Part shown: positions 33,170 to 41,701 of the stretch, one piece after another
How positions within the stretch are numbered: the first letter of the stretch is position 1
How the letters are laid out: the number at the start of each line of letters is the position of its first letter
Source of the DNA: JAODBJ01 sp963782465
GTDB lineage: Bacteria; Actinomycetota; Acidimicrobiia; IMCC26256; PALSA-610
Assembly: GCA_963782465.1 (NCBI GenBank)
Contig: CAWAJR010000007.1
Location: 248,001 to 312,000, forward strand
Length of the DNA stretch: 64,000 nucleotides
Direction of reading: 5' to 3'
Notes under the pieces: generated by a model
Seen by the model: only the letters and a program-made list of their open reading frames with translations
Told to the model about the DNA's origin: nothing
The model's database searches: none
Made by a program: the position numbers and the translations under genes

Positions 33170-34988
33170 GTGCCGGGGCGCATCGAGGACTATGCCGTCA
33201 TCGGCGACACACACACCGCCGCCCTGATCGCGCGCGACGGTTCGATCGACTGGTGGTGCGTGCCCCGCTTCGATTCGGGCGCGTGCTTTGCCGCCCTGCT
33301 CGGCACCCCCGAACACGGCCGGTGGCTCGTCGCGCCCGCGGGCGACGTGTTGTCGGTCGAGCGGCGCTACCGGAACGAGACGTTGATCCTCGAGACGGAG
33401 TTCCGAACCGCGACCGGGAAGGTCCGCGTCGTCGACTGCATGCCGCCGCGCACGAAACATCCCGACATCGTGCGCGTTGTCGAAGGCGTCGAAGGACGTG
33501 TCGACATGCGTATGGAACTCGTCACGCGGTTCGAGTACGGATCGATCGTGCCCTGGGTCGAAACCCTCGACGGCACACTGCGCGCGATCGCCGGCCGACG
33601 CGATCGCGTTGAGAACACCGGTACACACCCGCGGCGCCGGTTACACGACCGTCGCCGACTTCACCGTCGCGGAAGGGGAGTGGGTTCCCTTCACGCTCAC
33701 GTGGTACCCGTCGCACCAGGAGCCGCCGACACCGATCGACCCCCTGGAAGCGTTGGAAACCACCACCCGTTGGTGGACGACGTGGGCGGCACGCTGCCAG
33801 TACGAAGGCGAATGGCGCGACGCGGTGGTGCGCAGCCTCATCACGTTGAAAGCCCTTACGTACGCGCCGACCGGCGGCATCCTCGCCGCGATCACGACGT
33901 CGTTACCGGAAGAACTCGGGGGTGTGCGTAACTGGGACTACCGGTACTGCTGGCTGCGAGACGCCACCTTCACGCTGTACGCGCTGATGATGGGCGGTTA
34001 CGTGGCCGAAGCGCGCGCCTGGCGCGAGTGGTTGCTGCGGGCGGTTGCGGGCACGCCGGGCAGCCTCCAGATCATGTACGGAGTCGGGGGCGAGCGGCGG
34101 CTCACCGAACTCGAACTCGACTGGCTCCCCGGGTACGAAGGTTCGAAACCGGTTCGCGTCGGGAACGCGGCATCGGAACAACTGCAGCTCGACGTCTTCG
34201 GCGAAGTGATGGACGCCCTCTACCAGTCGCACCGGGTCGGTATCGGCCCGGAACCTCGCGCGTGGGCGGTGCAGCTCGCGTTGATGGACTACCTCGAGGC
34301 GAACTGGCAGGAACCCGACGAGGGGATCTGGGAAGTGCGCGGCCCGCGCCGGCAGTTCACGCACTCGAAGGTGATGGCGTGGGTTGCCGCCGACCGCGCG
34401 GTGCGCACGATCGAGGAGATCGGGCTCGACGGGCCCGTCGACCGGTGGCGCGAACTGCGTCGAGCGATCCACGAGCAGGTCTGCACGGAGGGGTTCGACG
34501 CGAAGCGCAACACGTTCACGCAGTACTACGGGTCGACAACGCTCGACGCGAGCGTGTTGATGATCCCGATCGTCGGTTTCCTGCCGGTCGACGACGCACG
34601 AGTGGTCGGGACCGTTGCCGCGATCGAACGCGAACTGATGCACGACGGCTTCGTGCTGCGCTACCAGAACGACCCCGACGTCGACGGGCTCCCGGGACAG
34701 GAAGGCGCGTTCCTCGCCTGCACGTTCTGGCTCGCCGACTACTACGCGATCGCGGGGCGCGACGAGGAGGCCCGCGCGCTGTTCGAGCGGCTGCTCGAAC
34801 TGCGCAACGACGTCGGGTTGCTGGCCGAGGAATACGACCCACGCTCGCAACGCCAGCTCGGCAACTTCCCCCAAGCCCTGTCGCACATCCCGCTCGTCAA
34901 CACGGCGCTCAACCTGTCGGGCATCACCGGGCCGGCCGCCCGCCGCCGTCCCGACAGCGGCCCGTCGACGTTCGTCGCGCCGGAGTGA
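33170..34988 (+). CDS. GH15 glucoamylase/trehalase-type hydrolase, frameshifted
   Basis: After correction of one extra base at 33591-33600 this is a protein of about 605 residues. The N-terminal beta domain starts RIEDYAVIGDTHTAALIARD with DGSIDWWCVPRFDS. The (alpha/alpha)6 catalytic domain carries NWDYRYCWLRDATFTLYALM. The likely general acid lies in EPDEGIWEVRGP and the general base in LLAEEYDPRS. Mycobacterial homologues are alpha,alpha-trehalases; others cleave alpha-glucans. The frame passes from GTLRAIAG to DAIALRTPVHTRGAGYTT at the break. It starts at the GTG 33170, 38 bases after the aquaporin stop, so the two may be transcribed together. Confidence 0.85.
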
Positions 34989-35052
34989 TCCGCCGCCGCC
35001 CGCGTTGCGAATCTTCCCCGATGCCAACGGGCGACCGGGAAGGTGAGGCGAA

Positions 35053-35628
35053 GTGACGACCGATGCCGAGATGATGCAGCGGGTCCTCGACGAGACGAGG
35101 CGGGTGGTCGGCGGTATCAGCCCGTCGCAGCTGACCCTGCCGACGCCGTGCACGGAGTGGGACGTGCGGGCGTTGCTGAACCACATCACGGGTGGCGCGG
35201 AGATGTTCGCGACCTGTGTCGACGAAGGAAGTATCAGCGACGATCGCCTCGTGGAGCTCACGACGGGCGACAACCTCGGTTCCGACTACGAGGCCGCCTT
35301 CGACCTTGCCGCCAAGCGCGCGATGACGGCGTTCGGGCAACCCGGCGCCGCCGGCAAGATCGTGAAGCTCCCGTTCGGCGAGATGCCGGCCGGTGTCGCG
35401 CTGCGGATCGCGATCTTCGACGTCGCCGTACACGCGCTCGACCTCGCGGTCGCGAGCGGGCAGAGCACCGCGCTCGACCCGGAGATGCTCGCGGCCGCGC
35501 TCGCTATCGGGCGCCAGATGATCGGCCCCGACATGCGTGGCGAGCACCTCTTCGACGACGAGGTCGCCGTCTCACCCGATGCCCCCGTGCCCGACCAACT
35601 CCTCGCCTTCGCCGGCCGCCGGTCCTAG
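35053..35628 (+). CDS. TIGR03086-family (DinB/mycothiol-type) metal-binding protein
   Basis: A 191-residue four-helix protein of the maleylpyruvate-isomerase/DinB superfamily. LPTPCTEWDVRALLNHITGG holds the first metal His, and AVHALDLAVASG the last. Members use a divalent metal and often mycothiol; the exact reaction is unknown. AAGGTGAGG precedes the GTG at 35053. It ends six bases before a perfect 18-bp inverted repeat and converges on the CoA-transferase. Confidence 0.85.
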   Translation: MTTDAEMMQRVLDETRRVVGGISPSQLTLPTPCTEWDVRALLNHITGGAEMFATCVDEGSISDDRLVELTTGDNLGSDYEAAFDLAAKRAMTAFGQPGAAGKIVKLPFGEMPAGVALRIAIFDVAVHALDLAVASGQSTALDPEMLAAALAIGRQMIGPDMRGEHLFDDEVAVSPDAPVPDQLLAFAGRRS

Positions 35629-35633
35629 CCACA

Positions 35634-35672
35634 TGCGTCGATAGCTAGCGCATAGCGCTAGCTATCGACGCA
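35634..35672. terminator. Perfect 18-bp inverted repeat between convergent genes
   Basis: TGCGTCGATAGCTAGCGC, loop ATA, then its exact complement. It starts six bases after one stop codon and ends seven bases before the other. It is the strongest short hairpin in the window and best fits a bidirectional terminator, although no T-tract is present. Confidence 0.75.
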
Positions 35673-35678
35673 CGTCGG

Positions 35679-36927
35679 TCACGAGATGGTGCCGGTGGCG
35701 CGGAGGTCGGTGAGTTCCTGATCGGTGAGGCCGAGCTCGGCGCGGAGGACGGCTTCGGTGTGCTCGCCGACGCACGGCGGTTCGGTTTCAGGCCCTTCGG
35801 CGGTTTTCGACATCTTGATCGGGTTGCCGGGGATCAGGACCGGTTCCTCGACGCCGTCGGTGCGCGGCAACTCGACGAGCATGTTGCGCATCGCGACGTG
35901 GGGATCGTCGATCACGTCGGCCGCGGTGTTCGACGGGCCGGCCGCGATTCCCGGCGCGTGCCAGTTCGTCGGCGGCCTCGAGTTTGGTCTTGGCCTTCGC
36001 CCACGACTCGATCGCGGGCCGGATGACATCGTCGAGATGCACTCGCCAGCCTTCACGGGTGGCGAAGCGTTCGTCGTGCAACCATTCCGGGTGCCCGACG
36101 ATGTTCGCGAGCCGCTCGAATTGGTGCTCGCGCCCGACTTGCACGATGAACCAACCGTCGCTCGCGCGGAACCCGTCCATGATGAGCAGCGGACCAAGCC
36201 CGCCGGGCCGCAGGCCCATCGACCAGAAGTTCACGACGAGGTCGGCCATCGCGACCATCGCGTCGTACATCGCAACGTCGATGTACTGGCCCTCACCCGT
36301 GCGGTCGCGGTGGCGGAGCGCGGCGAGGATGCCGACCGCGCCGAACATCGACGAGCCGATGTCGCCCAGCGCACCGGCCGGGCCGACGAGCGGCGGATTG
36401 TCGCCGATGCGCTTGTACTCGTAGAGCCCCGACATGGCTTCGGCGATCGGTGCGTACGCGGGCCACGCGTCGTACGGCGACGACGTGGTGTTCCCGAAAC
36501 CCGACACCGACAGGTAAACGACACCCGGGTGCACGGCCGCGACGTCGTCGTAGCCGAGGCCGAGCTTGCGCAGCGCGCCGGCCTTGAAGTTCTCGGCGAA
36601 CACGTCGAAGTGCGGCGCGAGCCGGAGCACCAGGGCGCGGCCCTCGGGCTGCTTCAGGTCGATGCCGAGACTGCGCTTGTCGAGGTTGTTGCGCAGGAAC
36701 GTCGCCCCGGCTCGCTTGCCGGCCCGGTCGATCATCGCCGGGAGGGCGCCGCGTCCCGACTCGCCGCCGACCGGGTGCTCGACCTTGACGACATCGGCAC
36801 CGAGCCGCGCGAGCAGCTGCGTCGCGAAGGGGAGCGCCTGCATCTGTTCGAGCGCCAGGATGCGCACCCCGTCGAGGGGCTTGCCGTGGCCGATGGCCTG
36901 CTCGTTCGCGATGTCGCCGACGCGCAC
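35679..36927 (-). CDS. Class III (CaiB/BaiF) CoA-transferase, frameshifted
   Basis: About 416 residues once an extra base near 35947-35952 is removed. It begins KPLDGVRILALEQMQALPFA with LLARLGADVVKVEHP, contains the family core FAENFKAGALRKLGLGYDD, and ends with PGNPIKMSKTAEGPETEPP then GEHTEAVLRAELG. Such enzymes move CoA from a donor acyl-CoA to a free acid. The break lies in ELARAG/IAAGPSNTAADVIDD. The start chosen is the GTG at 36927 after GGAGG. It is divergent from the HMG-CoA-synthase-like gene, and the gap holds two dyads, so joint control with the next two genes is likely. Confidence 0.85.
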
Positions 36928-36976
36928 GGAACCTCCAGAAGCTGCGAGAGGAACATGTTCTAGCCGTCCTCCTAGA

Positions 36977-36992
36977 CTGACGGCGACGTCAG
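36977..36992. promoter_or_regulatory. Dyad CTGAC-N6-GTCAG, copy 1
   Basis: CTGACGGCGACGTCAG in the divergent promoter between the CoA-transferase and the HMG-CoA-synthase-like gene. A second palindrome, GAACATGTTC, lies at about 36951-36960. The same 16-base dyad (14 of 16 identical) occurs at 49612-49627. Confidence 0.45.
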
Positions 36993-37079
36993 ATTGCCCA
37001 GGCCCACGGACAAGACCGGGCAAAGGTGTGGTGAGCGATCGCGGCGAGCGAACTCACCGGCGGTGAGAAAGCGGAGGAC

Positions 37080-38486
37080 ATGCGAGGGATCATCAGCGCG
37101 GGGGGTTACCTGCCGTACCGGAGGCTCGACCGGTCCGAAATCGCCAAGGTCATCGGCACGGGCGGTGGGCGGGGCACCCGCACGGTGGCTTCGTACGACG
37201 AAGACACCACGACGATGGCGGTCGAAGCCGCCCGTTTCGCCCTGCGGGGTGCGGGCACGGCCCGCCCCGAGCTGTTGCTGTTCTCGACGGTCGCACCGGC
37301 CTACCTCGACAAGACGAACGCCACCACCGTGCACGCGGCGCTCCGCCTCGACGAGGACGTGACCGCGCTCGATGTGAACGGTTCCGTGCGTTCCGCGCTC
37401 GGTGCGCTGCAACTCGCGCTCCAGGGCCGGCAACCCACGCTCGTAGTCGCTTCCGACGTGCGCACCGGCCTGCCGGGGAGCGGCGACGAGGCGAGCCAGG
37501 GCGACGCGGCTGCGGCGCTTCTCGTCGGCGACGATTCCGACGGCGCGGTGATCGCCGAGTACCTCGGCGGCGCGTCGGCCACCGAGGAATTCCTCGATCG
37601 GTGGCGCGTGCCCGGCGATCTCCGTTCGAAGATCTGGGAAGAGCGCTTCGGCGAAACGAAATACGTGCCGCTCGGTGAGCACGCGTGGAAGCGGGCCCTC
37701 GACGCGGCCGGCGTCGGCGTCGGCGACGTTTCGCGCGTCCTCGTCGTGAGTTCGCATGCCCGCGCCGCCCGTTCGCTCACGCCGCGTCTCGGAACTGCGA
37801 AAGACATCTTGGGCGACGACCTTGCCGCCACCGTCGGCTTCACCGGCTCGGCTCATCCCGCACTCGTGCTCACCGCCGCGCTCGAAAGCGCGAAGCCGGG
37901 CGACGTGATCGCGCTGGTCGTCCTGGCCGACGGCGCCGACGTGTTGTTCTTCCGGGCCACCGACGCGATCACGTCGTACCGCCCGGCTCGTACGGTTGCC
38001 GTCCAACTCGAATCGGGCGCGCCGCTCCCGTACGGCAAGTTCCTGTCGTGGCGGGGCATGTTGCCGATCGAGCCACCCCGCCGCCCGGAACCCGACCGCA
38101 TCTCTGCCGCGGTCACCGGCCGCACCGAGCACTACAAGTACGGGTTCGTCGGTTCGCGCGACCACGAAAGTGGCGCGTTGCACCTGCCTCCGGCGCGCGT
38201 GTCGCGGGTCGGTGGCGCGCAAGACGACATGGAAGCGGTGCCGATGGCCGACGTCATCGGCACCATCGCGACGGTCACCATCGACCGGATCGCGTACTCG
38301 CCGAGCCCCCCGATCGTGTTCGCGATCGTCGACTTCGAAGACGGCGGCCGGCTCCCGGTGGAACTCACCGATGTCGACGCGTCGCAACTGCAGATGGGCG
38401 ACAAGGTCGAGATGACGTTCCGCCGCCTGTTCGCCGCCGACGGCATCCAGAATTACTTTTGGAAAGCGCGCCCAGTGCGCGGTTAG
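37080..38486 (+). CDS. Cysteine-free HMG-CoA-synthase-like/OB-fold fusion protein
   Basis: A 468-residue protein. The first about 310 residues have the thiolase-fold layout of HMG-CoA synthase/KAS III proteins (MRGIISAGGYLPYRRLDRSE; SYDEDTTTMAVEAARFAL; ASQGDAAAALLVGDDS). The last about 130 form an OB-fold like the DUF35 acyl-CoA-binding partner (ADVIGTIATVTIDRIAYS; VELTDVDASQLQMGDKVEM). No cysteine occurs anywhere. The nucleophile region reads DVNGSVRSALGAL, and the spot where DUF35 proteins hold a zinc ribbon reads GSRDHESGALHLPP. It is probably a non-catalytic scaffold or acyl-CoA channel for the thiolase 12 bases downstream. Confidence 0.8.
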   Translation: MRGIISAGGYLPYRRLDRSEIAKVIGTGGGRGTRTVASYDEDTTTMAVEAARFALRGAGTARPELLLFSTVAPAYLDKTNATTVHAALRLDEDVTALDVNGSVRSALGALQLALQGRQPTLVVASDVRTGLPGSGDEASQGDAAAALLVGDDSDGAVIAEYLGGASATEEFLDRWRVPGDLRSKIWEERFGETKYVPLGEHAWKRALDAAGVGVGDVSRVLVVSSHARAARSLTPRLGTAKDILGDDLAATVGFTGSAHPALVLTAALESAKPGDVIALVVLADGADVLFFRATDAITSYRPARTVAVQLESGAPLPYGKFLSWRGMLPIEPPRRPEPDRISAAVTGRTEHYKYGFVGSRDHESGALHLPPARVSRVGGAQDDMEAVPMADVIGTIATVTIDRIAYSPSPPIVFAIVDFEDGGRLPVELTDVDASQLQMGDKVEMTFRRLFAADGIQNYFWKARPVRG

Positions 38487-38498
38487 GAGAGCATTCAC

Positions 38499-39701
38499 GT
38501 GAGTTCTCATGGGATCAAGGACCGGGTCGCGATCGTCGGTATGGGCTGCACGCCCTTCGGCGAACACTGGGACAAGGGCACCGACGACCTCCTGATCGAC
38601 GCGTCGACCGAAGCGTTCGCCTCGGCGGGGGTCACGAAAGACGATGTCGACGCGTACTGGCTGGGTACCGCGATGTCGGGAATGAGCGGCATGACGCTCG
38701 CGCGGCCCCTCCAGCTGGTCGGCAAGCCGGTGACGCGAGTCGAGAACTTCTGCGCGACGGGGGCCGAAGCGTTGCGCGGTGCGGCCTACGCGGTCGCGTC
38801 GGGCGCGTACGACGTCGCGATGGCGATCGGCGTCGAAAAGGTGAAGGACAGTGGCTACCAGGGCCTGGTCGGCGCGGCGAAGACCCCGACCGACGGCACG
38901 AACCGTACGCTCACGGCGGCCGCGATGTTCGCGATGTGCGTGCCGGCCTACGGCAAGAAGTACGGCGTCACCGACGACGAGATGCGCCAGGTGCTCGCGC
39001 ACATCGCGCAGAAGAACCACTTCAACGGTGCTCGCAACCCGCGCGCGCAGTTCCGCAAGGAAATCAGCTACGACACGATCTGCAACGCCCCGCTGATGGC
39101 CGGCGGGCTCGGCGTGTACGACTGCTCCGGTGTCGCCGACGGTTCGGCCGCGCTGATCGTCGTGCGCGCCGAGGACGCGCACCGGTACACCGACAAGCCG
39201 CTCTACGTGAAGGCGCTCTCCTTCGTCGCCGGGAACTGCAGCGGCAACGCCGACCCGAACTACGACTACACGTGGTTCCCCGAGATCTACATGAGCGCGC
39301 AGGACGCGTACCAGCAGGCCGGTGTGACCGACCCGCGCAACCAGATCGCGATGGCGGAGGTGCACGACTGCTTCACGCCCGCCGAGTTGCTCATCATGGA
39401 AGACCTCGGCTTCGCCGAGCGCGGCACCGCGTGGAAGGAAGAGCTCGCAGGCACCTTCGACTTGCACGGCGACCTGCCGGTGAACCCCGACGGCGGCTTG
39501 AAGTCGTTCGGTCACCCCGTTGGTGCGAGCGGTCTCCGCATGGTGTTCGAAGCCTGGTTGCAGATGCGCGGCGAAGCGGGGCCCGACCGCCAGATCGACA
39601 CCGCGACCGACGGCAAGCTCGCGCTCACGCACAACCTCGGCGGGTACCCGGGCGAGATGGTGAGTTTCGTCTCGATCACCGGTACGGAACTCGACGCGTA
39701 A
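38499..39701 (+). CDS. SCP2-type thiolase / acetyl-CoA acetyltransferase
   Basis: A 400-residue thiolase-fold enzyme. It has the nucleophile Cys in RVENFCATGAEALRGAAYAV (about residue 85), AEVHDCFTPAELL near 290, and the second active-site loop GHPVGASGLRMV near 345. The N-terminus DRVAIVGMGCTPFGEHW fits the SCP2-like group, which usually needs a DUF35-type partner. GGAGAG precedes the GTG at 38499, and the gene lies 12 bases after the HMG-CoA-synthase/OB-fold gene, so the two almost surely form one complex. The reaction is thiolytic cleavage or condensation of a beta-ketoacyl-CoA; the substrate is unknown. Confidence 0.9.
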   Translation: MSSHGIKDRVAIVGMGCTPFGEHWDKGTDDLLIDASTEAFASAGVTKDDVDAYWLGTAMSGMSGMTLARPLQLVGKPVTRVENFCATGAEALRGAAYAVASGAYDVAMAIGVEKVKDSGYQGLVGAAKTPTDGTNRTLTAAAMFAMCVPAYGKKYGVTDDEMRQVLAHIAQKNHFNGARNPRAQFRKEISYDTICNAPLMAGGLGVYDCSGVADGSAALIVVRAEDAHRYTDKPLYVKALSFVAGNCSGNADPNYDYTWFPEIYMSAQDAYQQAGVTDPRNQIAMAEVHDCFTPAELLIMEDLGFAERGTAWKEELAGTFDLHGDLPVNPDGGLKSFGHPVGASGLRMVFEAWLQMRGEAGPDRQIDTATDGKLALTHNLGGYPGEMVSFVSITGTELDA

Positions 39702-39741
39702 ACCACGGCGCACGCCCGAACGCGACGTCGTCGCCCTTGGG

Positions 39742-41343
39742 TTGATCGCGGCGGCCTACGCGATCGCACAAGTCGTCAGCACCGGTGTGCACCGCTTCGT
39801 CAGTTGGGACGAGGCGGTGTACCTGTCGAAGGCGACACCGTCGATCGCGAACGCGCGCTGGGACCCGTCGCGGGCTCTCGGCCTCCCGTGGCTCCTCGCC
39901 CCGGTCGCGATCGCGACCCGTGGCGGCATCGTGGCGATGCGCATCTGGTTGCTGGCGTTGACGTCGGTCGGGCTGTTCGGTGCGTTCCGGGCCTGGCGGC
40001 GCGTCTTCGGTGCCGCGATGCTGGTCGGCGCCGCGCTCTTCGCGGGGAGCTGGCTCGCGCTCTTCTTCGGTACCGAGGCCTACCCGAACCTGTTGTTCGC
40101 GTTCGCTGCAGCGGCCGGCGCGGGCTGGTGCACCAGCACGCTGGTCGACGACGATCCGCCGCGCCGATGGTCGGGCTGGTGTGCCCTGTGCTTCGCGGTC
40201 GCGGCGACGATCCGGCCGACCGACGCCACGTTGATCTTCGCCGGTCTCGCGCTGGTCGCGCTCGCCGGCCGGCGCCGCCACGCCATCGTCCCGCTGCTGG
40301 TCGCGCTGGCCGGGCTCGCGGCCGGTTGGTCGGTTTGGATCATCGAGGCGTACGCGAGTTTCGGGAGCCCTCAACGGCGATGGCAGGACGCGTTCGGTCA
40401 TGTTGCCGGCCAACCGTTGAGCAAGTTCGTCGACACGACCGCGCTGGTCCCACTCGCGACGTCGTTCTCGTCGCACCGTGTGCTGGTGGTGTTCGCGTGG
40501 TGGGCCGCGATCGTCGTGTCGGTCGCGGCGGGCGTCGTTGTCGGGGTCAGGCGGCGCGCCGGGTTCGGTGCGATCGCGCCGATCGGTGCCGCGGCCCCGC
40601 TCCTCGTCGCGTACCTCGTGTTCCCCTCCGACGGTGAGGCGCGGTTCTTGCTCCCGGTGTACGTGTTGTTCGCACTTCCGGCGGCCCGCGCGCTCGTCAC
40701 GTTGTTCGCACGCTCGAAGACGGCAACGGCCGCTCGCCTGGTGCTCGTGCCGACCGTCGTGTTGCTCGTCGTGTCGGCCGGTGGGTTGTTCGCGTGGGAT
40801 GTGCACACCGCCGCGCTTGCGAGCAACGGGCAGCAACGATCCGGTTTGGTCACCGTCGCCGCCGGGCGGGAAGTCGCGCGGCTGGCCGGCGGTCACCCGT
40901 GCCGGATCGGCAGCCAGTTCAATGTGCCCGGCGTGGCAATCGCGTCGGGCTGTGCCACCGAGCTCGTGCGCTTCGACCAACCGGGGTCGCTCCCGTCGTG
41001 GTGGAGCGATCGAAACGTGTACTTCGTCGGTCGCTACGACCCGACGATCGGTTCGCCGTTGCGCACTTGGCATGCGATCCGCGTCCGCGTCGCACCGGGC
41101 TTGCACGTGACCGTGTACGAGAACGCAGGCGAGATACCCGTTTCGCTGCTTCGACGTGCGGGTATTTCGCGATCGTCCGTACGCGAGCGATCTTCGGGGG
41201 TCTCGTGCCGAATACGCTCGAACGTCGATTTGACGCAACGGACGAAGCTCCCCGGATGGCCCGGTCGTTCATGCGCGACGCGTTGTTCGGCTTCGACACC
41301 GATCGCGTCGCGATCGCGGCGTTGCTTGCCAGCGAACTCGTGA
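39742..41343 (+). CDS. Polytopic GT-C-type membrane protein
   Basis: A protein of about 470 conserved residues with 10-12 apolar helices. The first extracytoplasmic loop, HRFVSWDEAVYLS, has the Asp-Glu typical of lipid-linked-sugar glycosyltransferases of the ArnT/GT-C class. GTEAYPNLLFAF and IRPTDATLIFAG also suit this fold. The soluble tail ends near GLHVTVYENAGE. After that the open frame runs on to 41343, overlapping the next gene by 139 bases with non-conserved sequence, so the true end may be earlier and the frame may be disturbed. The TTG at 39742 is the only in-frame start seen. Sugar donor and acceptor are unknown. Confidence 0.65.
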   Translation: MIAAAYAIAQVVSTGVHRFVSWDEAVYLSKATPSIANARWDPSRALGLPWLLAPVAIATRGGIVAMRIWLLALTSVGLFGAFRAWRRVFGAAMLVGAALFAGSWLALFFGTEAYPNLLFAFAAAAGAGWCTSTLVDDDPPRRWSGWCALCFAVAATIRPTDATLIFAGLALVALAGRRRHAIVPLLVALAGLAAGWSVWIIEAYASFGSPQRRWQDAFGHVAGQPLSKFVDTTALVPLATSFSSHRVLVVFAWWAAIVVSVAAGVVVGVRRRAGFGAIAPIGAAAPLLVAYLVFPSDGEARFLLPVYVLFALPAARALVTLFARSKTATAARLVLVPTVVLLVVSAGGLFAWDVHTAALASNGQQRSGLVTVAAGREVARLAGGHPCRIGSQFNVPGVAIASGCATELVRFDQPGSLPSWWSDRNVYFVGRYDPTIGSPLRTWHAIRVRVAPGLHVTVYENAGEIPVSLLRRAGISRSSVRERSSGVSCRIRSNVDLTQRTKLPGWPGRSCATRCSASTPIASRSRRCLPANS

Positions 41344-41612
41344 CGAACGCCGTTCGTCACGCCCACTCCGGGCTCACCGTCACCCTCGACTGGCGGACTT
41401 CGTGGTTGCGGGTTCAGGTGGCCGACGACGATCCGCACCCGCCGCGTCTCACACCGGCACCGGGCATCGACGGCGGGTTCGGCATGCGTCTCGTCGACTC
41501 GCTCGCGAACGATTGGGGCGTGAGAACGAGCACGTTCGGCAAGACCGTGTGGTTCGACCTCGATCTCTCGGCGGCCAACGCGGGGAACGGGCACCGCACC
41601 TTCGGTCGGTAG
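41205..41612 (+). CDS. Anti-sigma-like ATP-binding protein (HATPase_c_2)
   Basis: A 135-residue GHKL ATPase of the RsbW/SpoIIAB type. The N-box is IAALLASELVTNAVRHAHS, the G1 region VADDDPHPPRL, and the G2-like loop GGFGMRLVDSLANDWGV. Proteins of this sort bind and inactivate sigma factors or phosphorylate anti-sigma-factor antagonists. The start is the GTG at 41205. It is alone, with no sigma factor or STAS partner beside it, as is common for actinobacterial members. Confidence 0.8.
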   Translation: MPNTLERRFDATDEAPRMARSFMRDALFGFDTDRVAIAALLASELVTNAVRHAHSGLTVTLDWRTSWLRVQVADDDPHPPRLTPAPGIDGGFGMRLVDSLANDWGVRTSTFGKTVWFDLDLSAANAGNGHRTFGR

Positions 41613-41701
41613 CGTCGCTCGACCATTCGCTCGGGGGTCCGCTCGGCGGTTCGATCGACAATTCGTTCGAACCGTGCCGTTGCGGTTCGTACCATCTCCG
41701 G

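Noticed and set aside
36972..39713. 913-codon open frame on the minus strand opposite the synthase-like and thiolase genes
   Set aside because: An antisense shadow: its product is Arg/His/Val-rich with no motif, and the plus strand encodes two clear families.
41613..41701. TTCG-rich stretch before the ATP-grasp gene as a repeat array
   Set aside because: The units are irregular and short; it is consistent with local GC/codon bias and no consistent period could be found.
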